DNA of 64,000 nt from Rhodobacteraceae bacterium CCMM004 (GTDB lineage: Bacteria; Pseudomonadota; Alphaproteobacteria; Rhodobacterales; Rhodobacteraceae), in contig RZWH01000007.1 of the NCBI GenBank assembly GCA_004005435.1, positions 62,001 through 126,000 of the forward strand. The letters run 5' to 3'. Within the stretch, counting starts at the first letter, position 1. Every line of letters begins with the position of its first letter. This document shows positions 20,604 to 29,324 of this stretch, one piece after another. A model generated the notes under the pieces. That model ran no database searches. It was given only the letters and a program-made list of their open reading frames with translations, and was not told where the DNA came from. The position numbers were made by a program, and so were the translations under genes.

Positions 20604-22253
20604 TCAGGGGCCCAGCGCGGCGTCCACCGCGGCCACCACCTTGCCCGCGTCGGCGCGCGGCAGCGGCAGATAGCGCCCGCCCAGCGCCAGGGCGAGGTCG
20701 GACAGGGCCGCAGCCGGCCGCCGGCCAGTGTCGAGGACCAGGGCCGGCACCCCCTCGGCGCGCAGCATCCGGCCGGCGGACAGGGCGTCCTCGGCGGCGC
20801 GGGCGCGGTCGGCGGTGCCGTCGCGGGCGATGTTGGCGCGCCCGTCGGTCAAGAGCGCCAGAGCCGGGCTCATCCCCCTCCGCCGCGCCTGGCGGACCAC
20901 TTCGGCGGCCAGGTCCAACCCCGCGGCCAGCGGCGTGCCGCCGCCGCCGGGCAGGGCCGCCAGCCGCCGCTTGGTCTGCACGAGGCTGCGGGTGGGGGGC
21001 AGCACCAGGTCCGCCGTGCGGCCGCGGAACGCCACCAGCGCCACATGGTCGCGGCGGGCATAGGCTTCGGCCAGCAGGATCTCCACCGCGCCCTTGGCCT
21101 CGGCCAGGCGCGCGGCGGCGGCCGAGCCCGACGCGTCGACCGCGAAAACGAGGAGCCGGTCGGACATCTCCTCGAACCGCTTCATTCGCAGGTCCGAGGC
21201 ACGGACATGCACCGCGCGCGGCGCAGAGGCGTCCGCGCGGCGCAGCGGCTGCCACGGCGCGGCGGCGCGCAGGGTGGCCACCAGATCGATCCGCGCGCGC
21301 CCGTCGGGGCGCCCCGCCCGCGAGGGCAGCGGCCGTCCGCGGCGATTGCCGGTCCGCGCCGCCCCGGCACCGGTCCCGCCTATCTGTCGCGCCGCACGGC
21401 CCGCGACCAGCGCGGCCAGGAGACCCGCGGGCAAGGCGGCCGCGGCGGCCTTCAAAAGCATGTCGTCGGGCACGGATGGCTCGCGATCCCGGTCGCGCGC
21501 CTCGGTGCCGCCGTCGTCGGGCGGCGGCGGCGCCTCGTCTGCCTCTTCGGGCGGCGGCGCTGGCGGAGCCTCGGCCCGGTGGGCCAGCGTCAGCGCCACG
21601 GCCAGGGCGGCATCCTCGGCCTCCGCCACGGCATGACCGCGCCAAGCGGCGACGGCGCGCGCCGCGGCGATGGCGTGGGCGGGCGCGCGCAGGCTGCCGA
21701 TCCCCAGCGCCGCCGCCACGCCCACCATCTCGTCGCGCAGGTCCTGCGGCACCGTCGTCGCCGACAGCTCCCGCGCCGGCCGCCCCAGGTCGGCGGGCAG
21801 CGCCGAGAGGCGCACACCGTCGAGCGAGACGAACAGACCGGCGCGGTCGATCAGGGCCGGGGGCGGCGTCTCGTCCGGCTCGGCCCCCTCGTCGGCGAGG
21901 ATCAAGACCGGGCCGCCAGCATCCCGCGCCTGCGCCAGCCGCGCCGCCAGCCCGATGGGACAGCGCTCGGCCATCGCCAGGCGGGCGGCGCGGGCCCCCT
22001 CCAGGATCCCCCACCGCTCCACCGGGCGCCCCTCGGCGAGTGTCGCCGTCAGGTCGAGCCCGCCGAACAGCGCCGCGTCCTCCATCGCCGGATGCAGCCG
22101 CACCGCGGCCAGCGGCGCCAGCCAGTCCAGCACTCGGTCCCGCGCCGGACCCGCCCGCGCGCGCAGCCACAGCCCGCCCAGGCCCGCCGGGTCGATGCAA
22201 ATGAGCCGTGCGGCCCAGACGGCGCGCGCCGCCGGATCCGCCCCGTCGGTCAT
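20604..22253 (-). CDS. bchD: Magnesium chelatase subunit D
   Basis: AAA+ scaffold subunit pairing with BchI in Mg-chelatase. 549 residues: degenerate N-terminal AAA+ domain lacking a classic Walker A, a proline-rich acidic linker (about 227-255, PPAPPPEEADEAPPPPDDGG), and a C-terminal von Willebrand A domain with MIDAS DASGSAA and LLTDGRANI. The ATG overlaps the bchI stop (ATGA). Ends in LPRADAGKVVAAV. Confidence 0.95.
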   Translation of the reverse strand: MTDGADPAARAVWAARLICIDPAGLGGLWLRARAGPARDRVLDWLAPLAAVRLHPAMEDAALFGGLDLTATLAEGRPVERWGILEGARAARLAMAERCPIGLAARLAQARDAGGPVLILADEGAEPDETPPPALIDRAGLFVSLDGVRLSALPADLGRPARELSATTVPQDLRDEMVGVAAALGIGSLRAPAHAIAAARAVAAWRGHAVAEAEDAALAVALTLAHRAEAPPAPPPEEADEAPPPPDDGGTEARDRDREPSVPDDMLLKAAAAALPAGLLAALVAGRAARQIGGTGAGAARTGNRRGRPLPSRAGRPDGRARIDLVATLRAAAPWQPLRRADASAPRAVHVRASDLRMKRFEEMSDRLLVFAVDASGSAAAARLAEAKGAVEILLAEAYARRDHVALVAFRGRTADLVLPPTRSLVQTKRRLAALPGGGGTPLAAGLDLAAEVVRQARRRGMSPALALLTDGRANIARDGTADRARAAEDALSAGRMLRAEGVPALVLDTGRRPAAALSDLALALGGRYLPLPRADAGKVVAAVDAALGP

Positions 22254-23275
22254 TCCGCAGCTTCTCGTAGCGGGCCGAAGGTCTCGGCGACGATGCGCGC
22301 CACCCGGGTGGCCGATCCGGCCTCGTCCAGGGGATCGCGGCGCAGCCGGTGTTGCAGCGCCATGGCCGCGACCCGGCGCAGGTCGTCGCGACCGATCTCG
22401 CCCGCGCCCTCGAACGCCGCGTGGGCCCGCGCCGCGCGCAGGAGCGTCAGCTCGCCCCGCAGGCCGTCCGCCCCCAGCGCCAGACACAGCTCGGCGCAGT
22501 CGCGCAACACCGCCTCGGGGGTGACCACGTGGGACAGCGCAGCGCGCGCCGTCTCGATGCGCTTGCGCAGGCGGGTGTCCTGGGCCCGCCACCGCTTCAT
22601 GAACGTGGCGTGGTCGGTGTCGTAGGCGTCGCGGCGGCGAATCACCTCGACCCGCGAGTCGATGTCGCGCGGGGTCGCCACGTCCACCGACAGGCCGAAC
22701 CGGTCGAGGAGCTGCGGCCGCAACTCACCCTCCTCGGGGTTGCCCGAACCCACCAGGACGAAGCGGGCGGGATGGCGGATCGACAGGCCCTCGCGCTCGA
22801 CCACGTTCTCGCCCGACTGGGCGACATCGAGCAGCAGATCGACGATGTGGTCCTCCAGGAGGTTCACCTCGTCGATGTAGAGATATCCGCGGTTGGCGCG
22901 GGCCAGGAGACCGGGCTGAAACGCCTTCTCCCCAGACGTTAGGGCGCGTTCGATGTCGAGCGCGCCGACGACGCGATCCTCGGTGACGCCCAGCGGCAGA
23001 TCGACCACCGGGGTCGGCCGGGTGACCATCCGCCGCGACGGCACATGCGCCCAGTCGGGCACGTCCTCGGGCCGCGCGGCGTTGATCGGACAGTTCTCGA
23101 CCTGGCGGATCGGCGGCAACAGCGCGGCCAGCGCCCGCACCGCCGTCGACTTGCCCGTCCCGCGGTCGCCGAAGACCAGCACGCCGCCGATCCCTGGGTC
23201 GATGGCGGTCAGGATCATCGCCAGCTTCATCTCGTCCTGGCCGACGATAGCGGTAAAGGGGAAGGGTTGAGTCAT
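22250..23275 (-). CDS. bchI: Magnesium chelatase ATPase subunit I
   Basis: AAA+ ATPase driving Mg insertion. 341 residues. Walker A GDRGTGKS at 36-43, Walker B GYLYIDEVNLL, sensor VGSGNPEEGELRPQLLDRF and arginine-finger region as in BchI. Start overlaps the crtA stop (ATGA) and its stop overlaps the bchD start, giving coupled expression of three genes. Confidence 0.97.
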   Translation of the reverse strand: MTQPFPFTAIVGQDEMKLAMILTAIDPGIGGVLVFGDRGTGKSTAVRALAALLPPIRQVENCPINAARPEDVPDWAHVPSRRMVTRPTPVVDLPLGVTEDRVVGALDIERALTSGEKAFQPGLLARANRGYLYIDEVNLLEDHIVDLLLDVAQSGENVVEREGLSIRHPARFVLVGSGNPEEGELRPQLLDRFGLSVDVATPRDIDSRVEVIRRRDAYDTDHATFMKRWRAQDTRLRKRIETARAALSHVVTPEAVLRDCAELCLALGADGLRGELTLLRAARAHAAFEGAGEIGRDDLRRVAAMALQHRLRRDPLDEAGSATRVARIVAETFGPLREAAE

Positions 23276-23976
23276 GCGGCCTCGCAGGCGGCGAGGGGGC
23301 TGGCGCCGTTCCAGGTGCCGCGGTCGCCCAGGAGGGCGAAGCGGGCATAGAGTTCTTCGGAGAACCAGCCGCCGTCGCGCACCGCGCGGATGGCGCGGGC
23401 GTGGGGGCCGTCGCGCCGGGCGAAGGCGGCCATGCTCTCGGTGTCCGGCCAGATGGAAAAGGTGACCTGGTGCAGCCACGGCACCTCGCCGATCCCAATC
23501 TTGAACAGGACGTTGGGATCGCGGCCGATCACGTCCGAGATCGCCGGCGCACGGCGCCAGAACTGGGCCAGCCGCGCGGGCCGAATCGTCGCCCGCGTCA
23601 GCGCCGCCAGGGGGCCGGGGCGCGGCGCCGCATCGGCGCGGAACGGCGCGGCGCCCGACCAAGACCCCCGCGCCGAGGTGGGGGCGAGGAACACGGTCCA
23701 GCTCTCGTCGGCGCGCGCGCGCCAGCGGCGATAGACCGCGGCCTCCTCCACGCGCCGCCGCGCCGTGTCCTCGTCCGCCCAGACGGCGAGGATCGCCCAG
23801 ACGGCGGTGTTCGGCACGGGGGTGAAGCCCTCTCCGGTGCCCGATCCACACAGCTTCCAAAACGTGCAGTCGGGCATTCCGGCAAAGTCCAGCCGCGCCG
23901 CCCCCATCTGGCCGAGGACCCACAGCCGCGCCGCCGTCCCGCCGAACCGGTGCACTGAAAGGGTGACCGTCTGAAT
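23272..23976 (-). CDS. crtA: Spheroidene monooxygenase, apparent ATT start
   Basis: Introduces the C-2 keto group making spheroidenone under oxygen. Motifs RLWVLGQMG, FWKLCGSGTGEGFTPVPNTAVW and YRRWRARADESW match CrtA. No ATG, GTG or TTG occurs in frame before GTG 23955, which lacks a ribosome site and would remove the first strand. With ATT at 23976-23974 the protein begins IQTVTLSVHRF; family members as I recall begin MQTVTLS. GGGAGA lies 6 bases upstream and an in-frame TGA lies 8 codons upstream. ATT initiation or a damaged start codon are the alternatives. 234 residues by this reading, 227 from the GTG. Confidence 0.85.
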   Translation of the reverse strand: MQTVTLSVHRFGGTAARLWVLGQMGAARLDFAGMPDCTFWKLCGSGTGEGFTPVPNTAVWAILAVWADEDTARRRVEEAAVYRRWRARADESWTVFLAPTSARGSWSGAAPFRADAAPRPGPLAALTRATIRPARLAQFWRRAPAISDVIGRDPNVLFKIGIGEVPWLHQVTFSIWPDTESMAAFARRDGPHARAIRAVRDGGWFSEELYARFALLGDRGTWNGASPLAACEAA

Positions 23977-23995
23977 CGTCCGTCTCCCGTCAAGG

Positions 23996-24013
23996 TGTCA
24001 ATCTCCACTGACA
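23996..24013. promoter_or_regulatory. PpsR/CrtJ operator (crtA side)
   Basis: TGTCAATCTCCACTGACA is a perfect palindromic TGT-N12-ACA with TGTCA/TGACA arms. It overlaps the predicted crtA -10 and start point. Forms a pair with the site at 24059-24076, 46 bases apart, in the divergent crtA/crtI control region. Confidence 0.8.
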
Positions 24014-24039
24014 TTCCACCAAGCGGCGGGGATTTTCAA
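24011..24039 (-). promoter_or_regulatory. Candidate crtA promoter
   Basis: Minus strand: TTGAAA (-35, 24039-24034), 17 bases, GAATGT (-10, 24016-24011). The -10 overlaps the PpsR operator at 23996-24013, so repressor binding would occlude polymerase. The -10 is weak; inferred only. Confidence 0.35.
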
Positions 24040-24057
24040 TCGCCCAGCATCCCGGGA

Positions 24058-24086
24058 TTGTAAATTAAACTGGACAGTCGTAGCCT
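24058..24086 (+). promoter_or_regulatory. Candidate crtI promoter
   Basis: TTGTAA (-35), 17 bases, TAGCCT (-10). The predicted start is about 24093, the crtI ATG itself, and no Shine-Dalgarno precedes that ATG, so a leaderless mRNA is suggested. The PpsR site at 24059-24076 covers the -35 and spacer. Confidence 0.4.
24059..24076. promoter_or_regulatory. PpsR/CrtJ operator (crtI side)
   Basis: TGTAAATTAAACTGGACA is a perfect TGT-N12-ACA match, 17 bases before the crtI ATG and overlapping the predicted -35. AT-rich core in a GC-rich region. Second of the crtA/crtI pair. Confidence 0.78.
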
Positions 24087-24092
24087 GTGGGC

Positions 24093-25637
24093 ATGTTGAC
24101 AGACACCGCTCCCGGCGCGTCGCGCGCCATCGTCATCGGCGCCGGTCTGGGGGGGCTGGCTTCGGCCATGCGCCTGGGGGCCAAGGGCTATGCCGTCACC
24201 GTGCTCGACCGGCTGGACGGTCCTGGTGGGCGGGGCAGCGCCATCACCGAGGCTGGCCACCGATTCGACCTCGGGCCGACCATCGTGACCGTGCCGCAGG
24301 TGTTCCGCGAGCTCTGGGCGGCGTGCGGGCGCGACTTCGACGCCGAGGTGGACCTGCGCCCGCTCGATCCGTTCTACGAAATTCGCTGGCCGGACGGGGC
24401 GCGCTTTGCTGCGCGGCAGGACACCGACGCAATGCGGGCCGAGGTGGCGCGCCTGTCGCCCACCGACGTCGCCGGGTTCGAGCGGTTCCTGGTCGACAGC
24501 GAACGCCGCTACCGCTTCGGCTTCGAAGACCTGGGGCGGCGGCCCATGAACCGGCTGAAGGATTTGATCGCGGTCCTGCCGACCTTTGCCCGCTTGCGCG
24601 CCGACCGCTCGGTCCAGGCCCACGCCGCGCGCCGGTTCCGCGATCCGCGGCTCCAGATGGCGTTCAGCTTCCACCCCCTGTTCATCGGCGGCGACCCGTT
24701 CCGGGTGACGTCGATGTATATCCTGGTCAGCCATTTGGAAAAGGCGTTCGGCGTCCACTATGCCATCGGCGGGGTCGCGGCCATCGCCGAGGCGATGGTG
24801 CGGGTCATCCGCGATCAGGGCGGCGAGGTGATCTATGGCGCCGAGGCCGACGAGATCGCTATACAGGGCCGCCGCGCCACCGGCGTGCGGCTGACCGACG
24901 GACGCGCGCTGCCGGCCGACATCGTGGTGTCGAACGCCGACGCCGGGCACACCTACGACCGGCTCTTGCGCAACCACCGGCGACGGCGCTGGACCGGCCC
25001 GCGGCTGCGCCGCACACGCTGGTCCATGAGCCTGTTCGTGTGGTATTTCGGCACGCGCGGCACCGCCGGCATGTGGCCGGACGTGGGCCACCACACCATC
25101 GTCAACGGCCCGCGCTATGGCGGACTCGTGCGCGACATCTTTCGCCGCGGGGTGCTGGCCGAGGACATGAGCCTCTATCTCCACCGGCCCAGCGTCACCG
25201 ATCCCACCGTCGCGCCAGACGGCGGCGACACCTTCTATGCGCTGAGCCCCGTGCCGCATCTGGGCCATGCCCGCGCCGTCGATTGGCAGGCCGAGGCCGA
25301 GCCCTACCGCGAGAAGGTGGCGAAGGTGTTGGAGAAGACTCTGCCGGGGTTCCAGGCCCACCTCTCGGCCAGCCGCGTGTTCACGCCCGAGACGTTCCGC
25401 GACCGCTATCTATCGCCCCACGGGGCGGGGTTCTCGATCGAGCCGCGGATCCTGCAATCGGCCTGGTTCCGTCCCCACAACGTCAGCGAAGAGGCCGAGG
25501 GACTGTACCTGACCGGCGCAGGCACCCACCCCGGCGCGGGACTGCCCGGAGTGATCTCGTCGGCCGAGGTGCTGGAGCAACTCGTCCCGCCCCCCGCGCG
25601 GCCGCTGGCGCCACCGTTGAAGGTCGCGGCGGAATGA
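24093..25637 (+). CDS. crtI: Phytoene desaturase
   Basis: FAD-dependent desaturase converting phytoene to neurosporene or lycopene. 514 residues. Dinucleotide-binding motif IGAGLGGLASAMRLG near residue 15, GPGGRGS, and the C-terminal FAD signature GLYLTGAGTHPGAGLPGVISSAE. Start at ATG 24093 (or GTG 24087, two codons upstream). Operon with crtB (ATGA overlap) and tspO, under PpsR operators. Confidence 0.96.
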   Translation: MLTDTAPGASRAIVIGAGLGGLASAMRLGAKGYAVTVLDRLDGPGGRGSAITEAGHRFDLGPTIVTVPQVFRELWAACGRDFDAEVDLRPLDPFYEIRWPDGARFAARQDTDAMRAEVARLSPTDVAGFERFLVDSERRYRFGFEDLGRRPMNRLKDLIAVLPTFARLRADRSVQAHAARRFRDPRLQMAFSFHPLFIGGDPFRVTSMYILVSHLEKAFGVHYAIGGVAAIAEAMVRVIRDQGGEVIYGAEADEIAIQGRRATGVRLTDGRALPADIVVSNADAGHTYDRLLRNHRRRRWTGPRLRRTRWSMSLFVWYFGTRGTAGMWPDVGHHTIVNGPRYGGLVRDIFRRGVLAEDMSLYLHRPSVTDPTVAPDGGDTFYALSPVPHLGHARAVDWQAEAEPYREKVAKVLEKTLPGFQAHLSASRVFTPETFRDRYLSPHGAGFSIEPRILQSAWFRPHNVSEEAEGLYLTGAGTHPGAGLPGVISSAEVLEQLVPPPARPLAPPLKVAAE

Positions 25638-26683
25638 TCGCCGTCGCCGACATGGAGCACTGCCGGGCGGCGATCCGCCACGGCTCGCTCAGCTTTCACA
25701 CCGCATCACGGCTCCTTCCGACGCAGATCCGCGATCCGGCCCTGGCGCTCTATGCCTTCTGCCGGCTGGCCGACGATGCGGTCGACCTGCACGAGGAGAA
25801 GGCGGCGGCGGTTCTGCGGCTGCGCGACCGGCTGGACCTGGCCTATCGCGGCACGCCCCGCGACGCGCCGGCCGACCGTGCCTTTGCCGCGGTGATCGAG
25901 ACCTACGACATGCCCCGCGCCCTGCCCGAGGCGCTGCTCGAAGGGTTGGCCTGGGACGCGATGGGACGGCGCTATGCCACCCTGTCGGACCTGACCGCCT
26001 ACTGCACGCGCGTGGCGGCCTCGGTCGGCGCGATGATGTGCGTGCTGATGCGAGTGCGCGATGCCGAGGCGCTGGCCCGTGCCTGCGATCTGGGCGTGGC
26101 GATGCAGCTTACCAACATCGCCCGCGACGTGGGCGAGGACGCGCGGGCACGGCGCATCTACCTGCCAACCGATTGGATGGCCGAGGTGGAGCTGGACCCC
26201 GAGACGTTCTTTGCCGAGCCCCTGCCCCACGACGCGGTCCGCGCGATGGTCAAGCGTCTCTTGGCCGCGGCCGACCGGCTCTATTTCCGGTCCGAAGCGG
26301 GGATCGCCGATCTGCCCCTGGCCGCCCGCCCCGGCATCTATGCCGCGCGCCACATCTATGCCGGGATCGGCACCGCCATCCGCCGCAACGGATACGACAG
26401 CGTGAGCTGGCGGGGGCGCACCTCCAAGCGGCAGAAGGCCGGCTGGCTGGGCCTGAGCATGGTGCGCGCGGGGGTCAGCGCGGTGATGCCCCGCTCGGCG
26501 GTCCTGTTTGCGCCGCCGCTGGAGGAGACGCGGTTCCTGGTCGAGGCCGCCGCCCGCGCCGGGCGCCCCCCCGCGGGCGCCTGGGGCGACGGACGCGGCG
26601 GCGCCCTGCTCGGCGCCCTGGCGCAACTGGAGGCGACCGACCGCGCCCGGATGCAAACGGGAACCGGCGCGCCCCAGATATAG
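25634..26683 (+). CDS. crtB: 15-cis-phytoene synthase
   Basis: Condenses two geranylgeranyl diphosphates to phytoene. 349 residues. Both Mg-diphosphate aspartate motifs are present: CRLADDAVDLH and LTNIARDVGEDARARRIYLP. Squalene/phytoene synthase family length and ending. Translation coupled to crtI. It uses prenyl diphosphates whose synthesis includes IspA, encoded 1.7 kb downstream. Confidence 0.96.
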   Translation: MIAVADMEHCRAAIRHGSLSFHTASRLLPTQIRDPALALYAFCRLADDAVDLHEEKAAAVLRLRDRLDLAYRGTPRDAPADRAFAAVIETYDMPRALPEALLEGLAWDAMGRRYATLSDLTAYCTRVAASVGAMMCVLMRVRDAEALARACDLGVAMQLTNIARDVGEDARARRIYLPTDWMAEVELDPETFFAEPLPHDAVRAMVKRLLAAADRLYFRSEAGIADLPLAARPGIYAARHIYAGIGTAIRRNGYDSVSWRGRTSKRQKAGWLGLSMVRAGVSAVMPRSAVLFAPPLEETRFLVEAAARAGRPPAGAWGDGRGGALLGALAQLEATDRARMQTGTGAPQI

Positions 26684-26693
26684 TTGCGCTCTT

Positions 26694-27158
26694 ATGGACT
26701 GGATTCTGTTTCTGATCTTTCTCGCCGGCTGCGGCGCCGCGGCGACGACCGGCGCGATGTTCGACCCCGGCGAGTGGTACGATCGGTTGGACAAGCCGTC
26801 CTGGACCCCGCCCAAGTGGCTGTTCCCCGTCGCCTGGACGTTTCTCTACCTCGCCATGGCCGCCGCCGCAGCCCGCGTCGCGGGGGAGATCGGGTCGGGC
26901 TATGCGATGGCGCTCTACGCCACGCAGCTGGCCTTCAACACCTTGTGGACCCCAGTGTTCTTCGGACTGAAGCGGATGGCAGCGGGGTTCGTGGTCCTGG
27001 TCTGCCTGTGGCTCTCCGTGGCTGCGACGATGTGGAGCTTCTGGCTGATCGACAGTTGGGCTGGTCTGCTGTTCGTGCCCTACCTGGTCTGGGTCACGGT
27101 GGCGGGCGCGCTGAACTTCTCCGTCTGGCAGCGCAATCCGCAGGCCAGCGCCGCGTGA
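26694..27158 (+). CDS. tspO: TspO/MBR tryptophan-rich sensory protein
   Basis: Five-helix outer-membrane or envelope protein that binds porphyrins and, in Rhodobacter, tunes photosynthesis gene expression in response to oxygen. 154 residues, five hydrophobic segments, with conserved KPSWTPPKWLFPVAWTFLY and LAFNTLWTPVFFGL motifs. It follows crtB by 10 bases, as in related clusters. It marks the right border of the photosynthesis cluster here. Confidence 0.95.
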   Translation: MDWILFLIFLAGCGAAATTGAMFDPGEWYDRLDKPSWTPPKWLFPVAWTFLYLAMAAAAARVAGEIGSGYAMALYATQLAFNTLWTPVFFGLKRMAAGFVVLVCLWLSVAATMWSFWLIDSWAGLLFVPYLVWVTVAGALNFSVWQRNPQASAA

Positions 27159-27228
27159 CGGCCGCCCGCCGACCCTCCATCCGGGCGCTCAGCCCGCTCG
27201 CCCCCGCCTCACCGACCGGACCCTGCCG

Positions 27229-28158
27229 ATGACCACCCTCGCCTATCTCCACGACGACTGCCGCGACCACCTGACGCCCCAGGGCCACCCCGAGCGACCG
27301 GCCAGGCACGACGCGGTCCTGCGCGGTGTCGGAGCGGTCGACGGCGTCGTCCGCCGCGAGGCGCCGCTCGGCGCCGACGACGACATCCTGCGCTGCCATC
27401 CGCAGCGCTATGTGGACGCGGTGGAGGGCGCGGTTCCTGCCGAGGGGACCGTGGCGCTGGACCCCGACACGCACCTGTCGCCCGGATCCGTGGCCGCCGC
27501 CCGGCGGGCGGTGGGCGGCGTCTGCGCCGCGGTCGACGCGGTGCTCGACGGATCGGCGCGCAACGCCTTCGTCGGCTGCCGCCCTCCGGGCCACCACGCC
27601 GAGCGCGAGACCGCCATGGGCTTCTGCCTCTTCGGGACCGCGGCCATCGGTGCGGTGCGCGCCCTCGACCACCACGGACTGGGGCGGGTTGCGGTCCTCG
27701 ACTTTGACGTCCACCACGGCAACGGCACCCAGGATCTGCTCTGGGACGAGGCGCGCGCGTTCTTCGCGTCCAGCCACCAGATGCCGCTCTTTCCCGGCAC
27801 CGGCGCGGCGATGGAGCGCGGCGCCCACGGTCAGATCGTGAACGTGCCCCTGGGCGCACGCACCGGCGGGGTCGAGATGCGCCGCGCCTGGGAGGGTCCG
27901 ATCCTGGCGGCGTTGGAGGAGGCGCGTCCCGAACTGATCCTGGTCTCCGCCGGGTTCGACGCTCATATGGACGACCCGCTGGCCAGCCTGATGTGGCAAA
28001 CCGAGGATTTTGCCTGGCTCACCGCCCGCATCTGCGACATGGCCGACGACCTCTGCGAGGGGCGCGTGGTCTCGACACTCGAAGGCGGCTATGATCTGGC
28101 TGCGCTGGAAGCATGCGTGGCGGCGCATCTGAGGGTGCTGGAGGAGCGGGGCCGATGA
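27229..28158 (+). CDS. Histone-deacetylase-family zinc hydrolase (acetylpolyamine/AcuC type)
   Basis: Zn-dependent deacetylase fold; bacterial relatives act on acetylpolyamines or acetylated proteins, and the substrate here is unknown. 309 residues. RPPGHHAE (His122, His123) and DFDVHHGNGT (Asp160, His162) supply catalytic and zinc residues, with the third ligand in SAGFDAH. First gene of a tight operon with xseB and ispA (ATGA overlap). A 70-base gap separates it from tspO. Confidence 0.9.
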   Translation: MTTLAYLHDDCRDHLTPQGHPERPARHDAVLRGVGAVDGVVRREAPLGADDDILRCHPQRYVDAVEGAVPAEGTVALDPDTHLSPGSVAAARRAVGGVCAAVDAVLDGSARNAFVGCRPPGHHAERETAMGFCLFGTAAIGAVRALDHHGLGRVAVLDFDVHHGNGTQDLLWDEARAFFASSHQMPLFPGTGAAMERGAHGQIVNVPLGARTGGVEMRRAWEGPILAALEEARPELILVSAGFDAHMDDPLASLMWQTEDFAWLTARICDMADDLCEGRVVSTLEGGYDLAALEACVAAHLRVLEERGR

Positions 28159-28397
28159 GCGAGACACCGGTGGGCGAGATGAGCTTCGAACAGGCGATGG
28201 CCGAACTGGAGCGGGTGGTCGCGCAGCTGGAGTCGGGCGATGTGGCCCTGAACGAGTCCATCGCGCTCTACGAACGGGGTGCGGCGCTGCGCGCCCGCTG
28301 CGCCGACGAACTGGCCCGCGCCGAAGAGAAGGTCGCGGCGATCACCCTCGATTCCGAGGGAGAGCCCAAGGGCACACAGCCGCTCGATCCGCAGTGA
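28155..28397 (+). CDS. xseB: Exodeoxyribonuclease VII small subunit
   Basis: 80-residue subunit of ExoVII, which degrades single-stranded DNA with XseA. Contains the family helix SFEQAMAELERVVAQLESGD and ALNESIALYERGAALR. Start fixed by the ATGA overlap with the deacetylase gene; its stop overlaps the GTG of ispA. The xseB-ispA pairing is widely conserved. Confidence 0.95.
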   Translation: MSETPVGEMSFEQAMAELERVVAQLESGDVALNESIALYERGAALRARCADELARAEEKVAAITLDSEGEPKGTQPLDPQ

Positions 28398-29263
28398 GCT
28401 TTGCGACCCGGCGGGAGGCCGCCGCCCGCGCCATCGCGGTCCGCCTCGACGCCGCCCTCCCCTCTGGCGACATGCCCGTTCACGCCGCGATGCGCCATGC
28501 CGTGTCGGGGGGCAAGCGGCTGCGCGGGTTCCTGGTGATCGAGGGTGCGGCGCTGTTCGAACTGGCGCCGGAGCGGGCGGCGACGGCGGCGGCGGCCATC
28601 GAGGCGCTCCACGCCTACTCCCTGGTGCACGACGACCTACCGTGCATGGACGACGACGACCTGCGCCGCGGCCAGCCCACGGTGCATGTGCGGTGGGACG
28701 AGGCGACGGCGGTGCTGGCGGGCGACGCGCTCCAGTCTCTGGCGTTCGAGCTGTTGGCCGATCCGTCGTGCCACCCCGACCCCGGGGTCCGGGCCGACCT
28801 CACATTGCGGCTGGCGCGGGCGGCGGGCGCCCAGGGGATGGTCCTGGGACAGGCCCTGGACATCGCCGCCGAGACCGCCGAGACGCCCCTGGACCTCGAC
28901 GGCATCGCCGCGCTCCAGGCCGGCAAGACCGGGGCGCTGATCGCCTGGTCCGGGGCCGCGGGGGCACTGCTGGCCAGCGCCGATCCGGCGCCGCTGGAGC
29001 TCTACGCCCGGCGACTGGGCCTGGCGTTCCAGATCGCCGACGACCTGATGGACGCACAGGGCGACGAGGCCAGGGCGGGCAAGCGGCTGCGCAAGGACGC
29101 GGCGGCGGGAAAGGCGACGTTCGTGTCCCTCCTCGGCGCCGAAGGCGCCCGCGCCCGCGCCGACGCTCTGGTGACCGAGGCCCAGGCGGCGCTGGACGGC
29201 TACGGCGCGCGGGCCGGCACACTGCGCGACCTGGCGGCCTATGTCGTCCGACGGGACGCCTGA
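28394..29263 (+). CDS. ispA: Farnesyl diphosphate / polyprenyl synthase
   Basis: Short-chain trans-prenyltransferase making farnesyl or geranylgeranyl diphosphate for quinones, carotenoids and the bacteriochlorophyll tail. 289 residues. First aspartate-rich motif DDLPCMDDDDLRRG and second QIADDLMD. GTG start overlaps the xseB stop (GTGA). In many relatives dxs follows ispA; here it is absent and a sugar gene follows. Confidence 0.95.
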   Translation: MSFATRREAAARAIAVRLDAALPSGDMPVHAAMRHAVSGGKRLRGFLVIEGAALFELAPERAATAAAAIEALHAYSLVHDDLPCMDDDDLRRGQPTVHVRWDEATAVLAGDALQSLAFELLADPSCHPDPGVRADLTLRLARAAGAQGMVLGQALDIAAETAETPLDLDGIAALQAGKTGALIAWSGAAGALLASADPAPLELYARRLGLAFQIADDLMDAQGDEARAGKRLRKDAAAGKATFVSLLGAEGARARADALVTEAQAALDGYGARAGTLRDLAAYVVRRDA

Positions 29264-29271
29264 GCCCGAGA

Positions 29272-29299
29272 TTGACAGCGCGACCGCGCCGGGTAGCGT
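29272..29299 (+). promoter_or_regulatory. Candidate promoter of the TIM-barrel/PfkB pair
   Basis: TTGACA at 29272-29277, 16-base spacer, TAGCGT at 29294-29299, about 25 bases before the ATG at 29325. Its place right after ispA marks the switch from housekeeping to sugar genes. Confidence 0.45.
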
Positions 29300-29324
29300 C
29301 GGCCGGACCAGCCAGGAGCCGCCG

